A DNA stretch of 64,000 nt, from positions 1-64,000 of the forward strand of contig CAMAXW010000018.1 of assembly GCA_945862315.1 (NCBI GenBank). Direction: 5' to 3'. The notes under the pieces are model-generated. The model was given only the letters and a program-made list of their open reading frames with translations, did not search any database and was not told the DNA's origin. Source of the DNA: Klebsiella pneumoniae (lineage in GTDB: Bacteria; Pseudomonadota; Gammaproteobacteria; Ga0077536). A program made the position numbers and the translations under genes. Below, in pieces: positions 63,303 through 64,000 of the stretch; position 1 is the stretch's first letter, and each line of letters starts with the position of its first letter.

Positions 63303-64000
63303 ATGCTACCAGCGAACCCTCGCGCGCCCCTGTTTGAAGCAGGCCGAATCGCGCGCGAGGCGTTCGTTAAGTACAACGACAACTTTGGCCGTATCACCCG
63401 CCGGGCGAAACAGCGCTTCGAAACGCGGGATGCGCGCGGTGCGGAACGCGACTTCGGCGAGCGCATCGAGCTCTACACTAAATCGGTCAACCGCGCGGTG
63501 GGCGCTATCACTCGCCTGCTGGGCGATGACGCCTTGGTGGTGCCCCGGTGGCGCGAGCTCAAAGACATTTTTAGTACGCGCATGGAGGGGATCCCCGACG
63601 GCGCGTTCAACAAAACCTTCTTCAACTCCATCAGCCGCCAAATACTGCACACGGTGGGTGCGGATCCGGAAACGGAATTCGTGGATGTGCGGTTTAATCT
63701 TCACGATGCCCAGCGCCACGCGGTGGAATGTCGCAGCTATATCAACTGGGGCGATCCCAAAGCGATCATTCGGCAGCTGCTAGAGGACTGCGCCTTCGAC
63801 ATTCCCTATGCCGATCTCGCAGGCGATGTCACCCGTATCGAGGCCGAACTCGCCAGTTATGCGCAACGCGCGTTACCAGCGCCAGACGAATTCTTGCGCT
63901 TAGACTTTCTACCGGCGGTTTTTTATCAGTCTAATCGGGCCTATCTCATCGGCCGGGCATTTTGGCCGACCCACGCCGCGCCGCTGGTGATCATGCTCAA
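63303..64000 (+). CDS. aceK: Isocitrate dehydrogenase kinase/phosphatase (3' end cut by window edge)
   Basis: Bifunctional enzyme that phosphorylates isocitrate dehydrogenase to send isocitrate to the glyoxylate bypass and reverses this. The frame opens at the ATG at 63303-63305 and stays open to the last base, giving 232 residues of about 580. Family features are KYNDNFGRITRRAKQRFE at the N terminus, the NKTFFNSISRQILHTVGADPETEFVDV block and LLEDCAFDIPYADLAGDV. The kinase ATP site lies beyond the window. It is 13 bases after icd, its target, instead of the common place after aceBA. No strong ribosome-binding site is seen; coupling to icd translation is likely. Confidence 0.92.
   Translation, partial: MLPANPRAPLFEAGRIAREAFVKYNDNFGRITRRAKQRFETRDARGAERDFGERIELYTKSVNRAVGAITRLLGDDALVVPRWRELKDIFSTRMEGIPDGAFNKTFFNSISRQILHTVGADPETEFVDVRFNLHDAQRHAVECRSYINWGDPKAIIRQLLEDCAFDIPYADLAGDVTRIEAELASYAQRALPAPDEFLRLDFLPAVFYQSNRAYLIGRAFWPTHAAPLVIML

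Overview
The window is a GC-rich, densely coded piece of bacterial chromosome. The gene families point to a Pseudomonadota member, most likely a gammaproteobacterium: class II PyrC, AvtA, LhgO, Prc, LolC, AceK next to icd, full-length Lhr, RNase D, a CPA2 antiporter and an RND pump. I cannot name a genus. No rRNA, tRNA, CRISPR array, prophage or complete insertion sequence was seen. Genes are cut at both ends: tag (minus strand) at the left and aceK (plus strand) at the right.

Layout. 1-5.5 kb: tag, an HSD10-type dehydrogenase, a GST and a minus-strand operon of an unknown 314-aa protein, L-2-hydroxyglutarate oxidase and a thiolase. 5.7-10.9 kb: thioesterase, pyrC, bioA, then alanine dehydrogenase facing away from an Lrp-type regulator, and an unknown protein. 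11-18 kb: a membrane protein with a degenerate GGDEF domain fused to a cupin, an FKBP isomerase, RNase D, the Prc protease and a deacetylase-family protein. 18-23 kb: RND adaptor and pump, then an SDR. 23-27 kb: a Wzz-like chain-length protein fused to a degenerate tyrosine-recombinase-like domain, a long spacer and an acyltransferase-3 membrane protein.

27-36 kb is the most notable region. It is a compact minus-strand operon encoding both subunits of an N,N-dimethylformamidase-like iron amidase, with a MetX-like hydrolase, a methyltransferase, a small lipoprotein, an unknown 146-aa protein, an enoyl-CoA hydratase and an EthD-domain protein. An SMR transporter precedes it and a BT1-like carrier is divergent from it. 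I read it as a catabolic module for an unknown amide.

36-45 kb: GST, glyoxalase-fold protein, K+/H+ antiporter, MsrA, an exported glutathione peroxidase, LolC, a nucleotidyltransferase-domain protein and AvtA. 45-47.5 kb: a HipBA-type locus whose HipA has lost its kinase residues, with a candidate HipB operator. 47.7-53.2 kb: glycerate kinase and Lhr. 53-56 kb: TrmO-like protein, IalB-like protein, DUF192 protein and photolyase. 56-62 kb: an operon of histidine kinase, receiver-PAS-GGDEF-EAL protein, alpha/beta hydrolase and epimerase-like protein. 62-64 kb: icd followed directly by aceK, the kinase/phosphatase that controls it.

Starts were moved from the longest open frame where a Shine-Dalgarno sequence or family length favoured another codon. 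TTG and GTG starts are fairly common here (icd, lolC, hipB, the pump, thioesterase).
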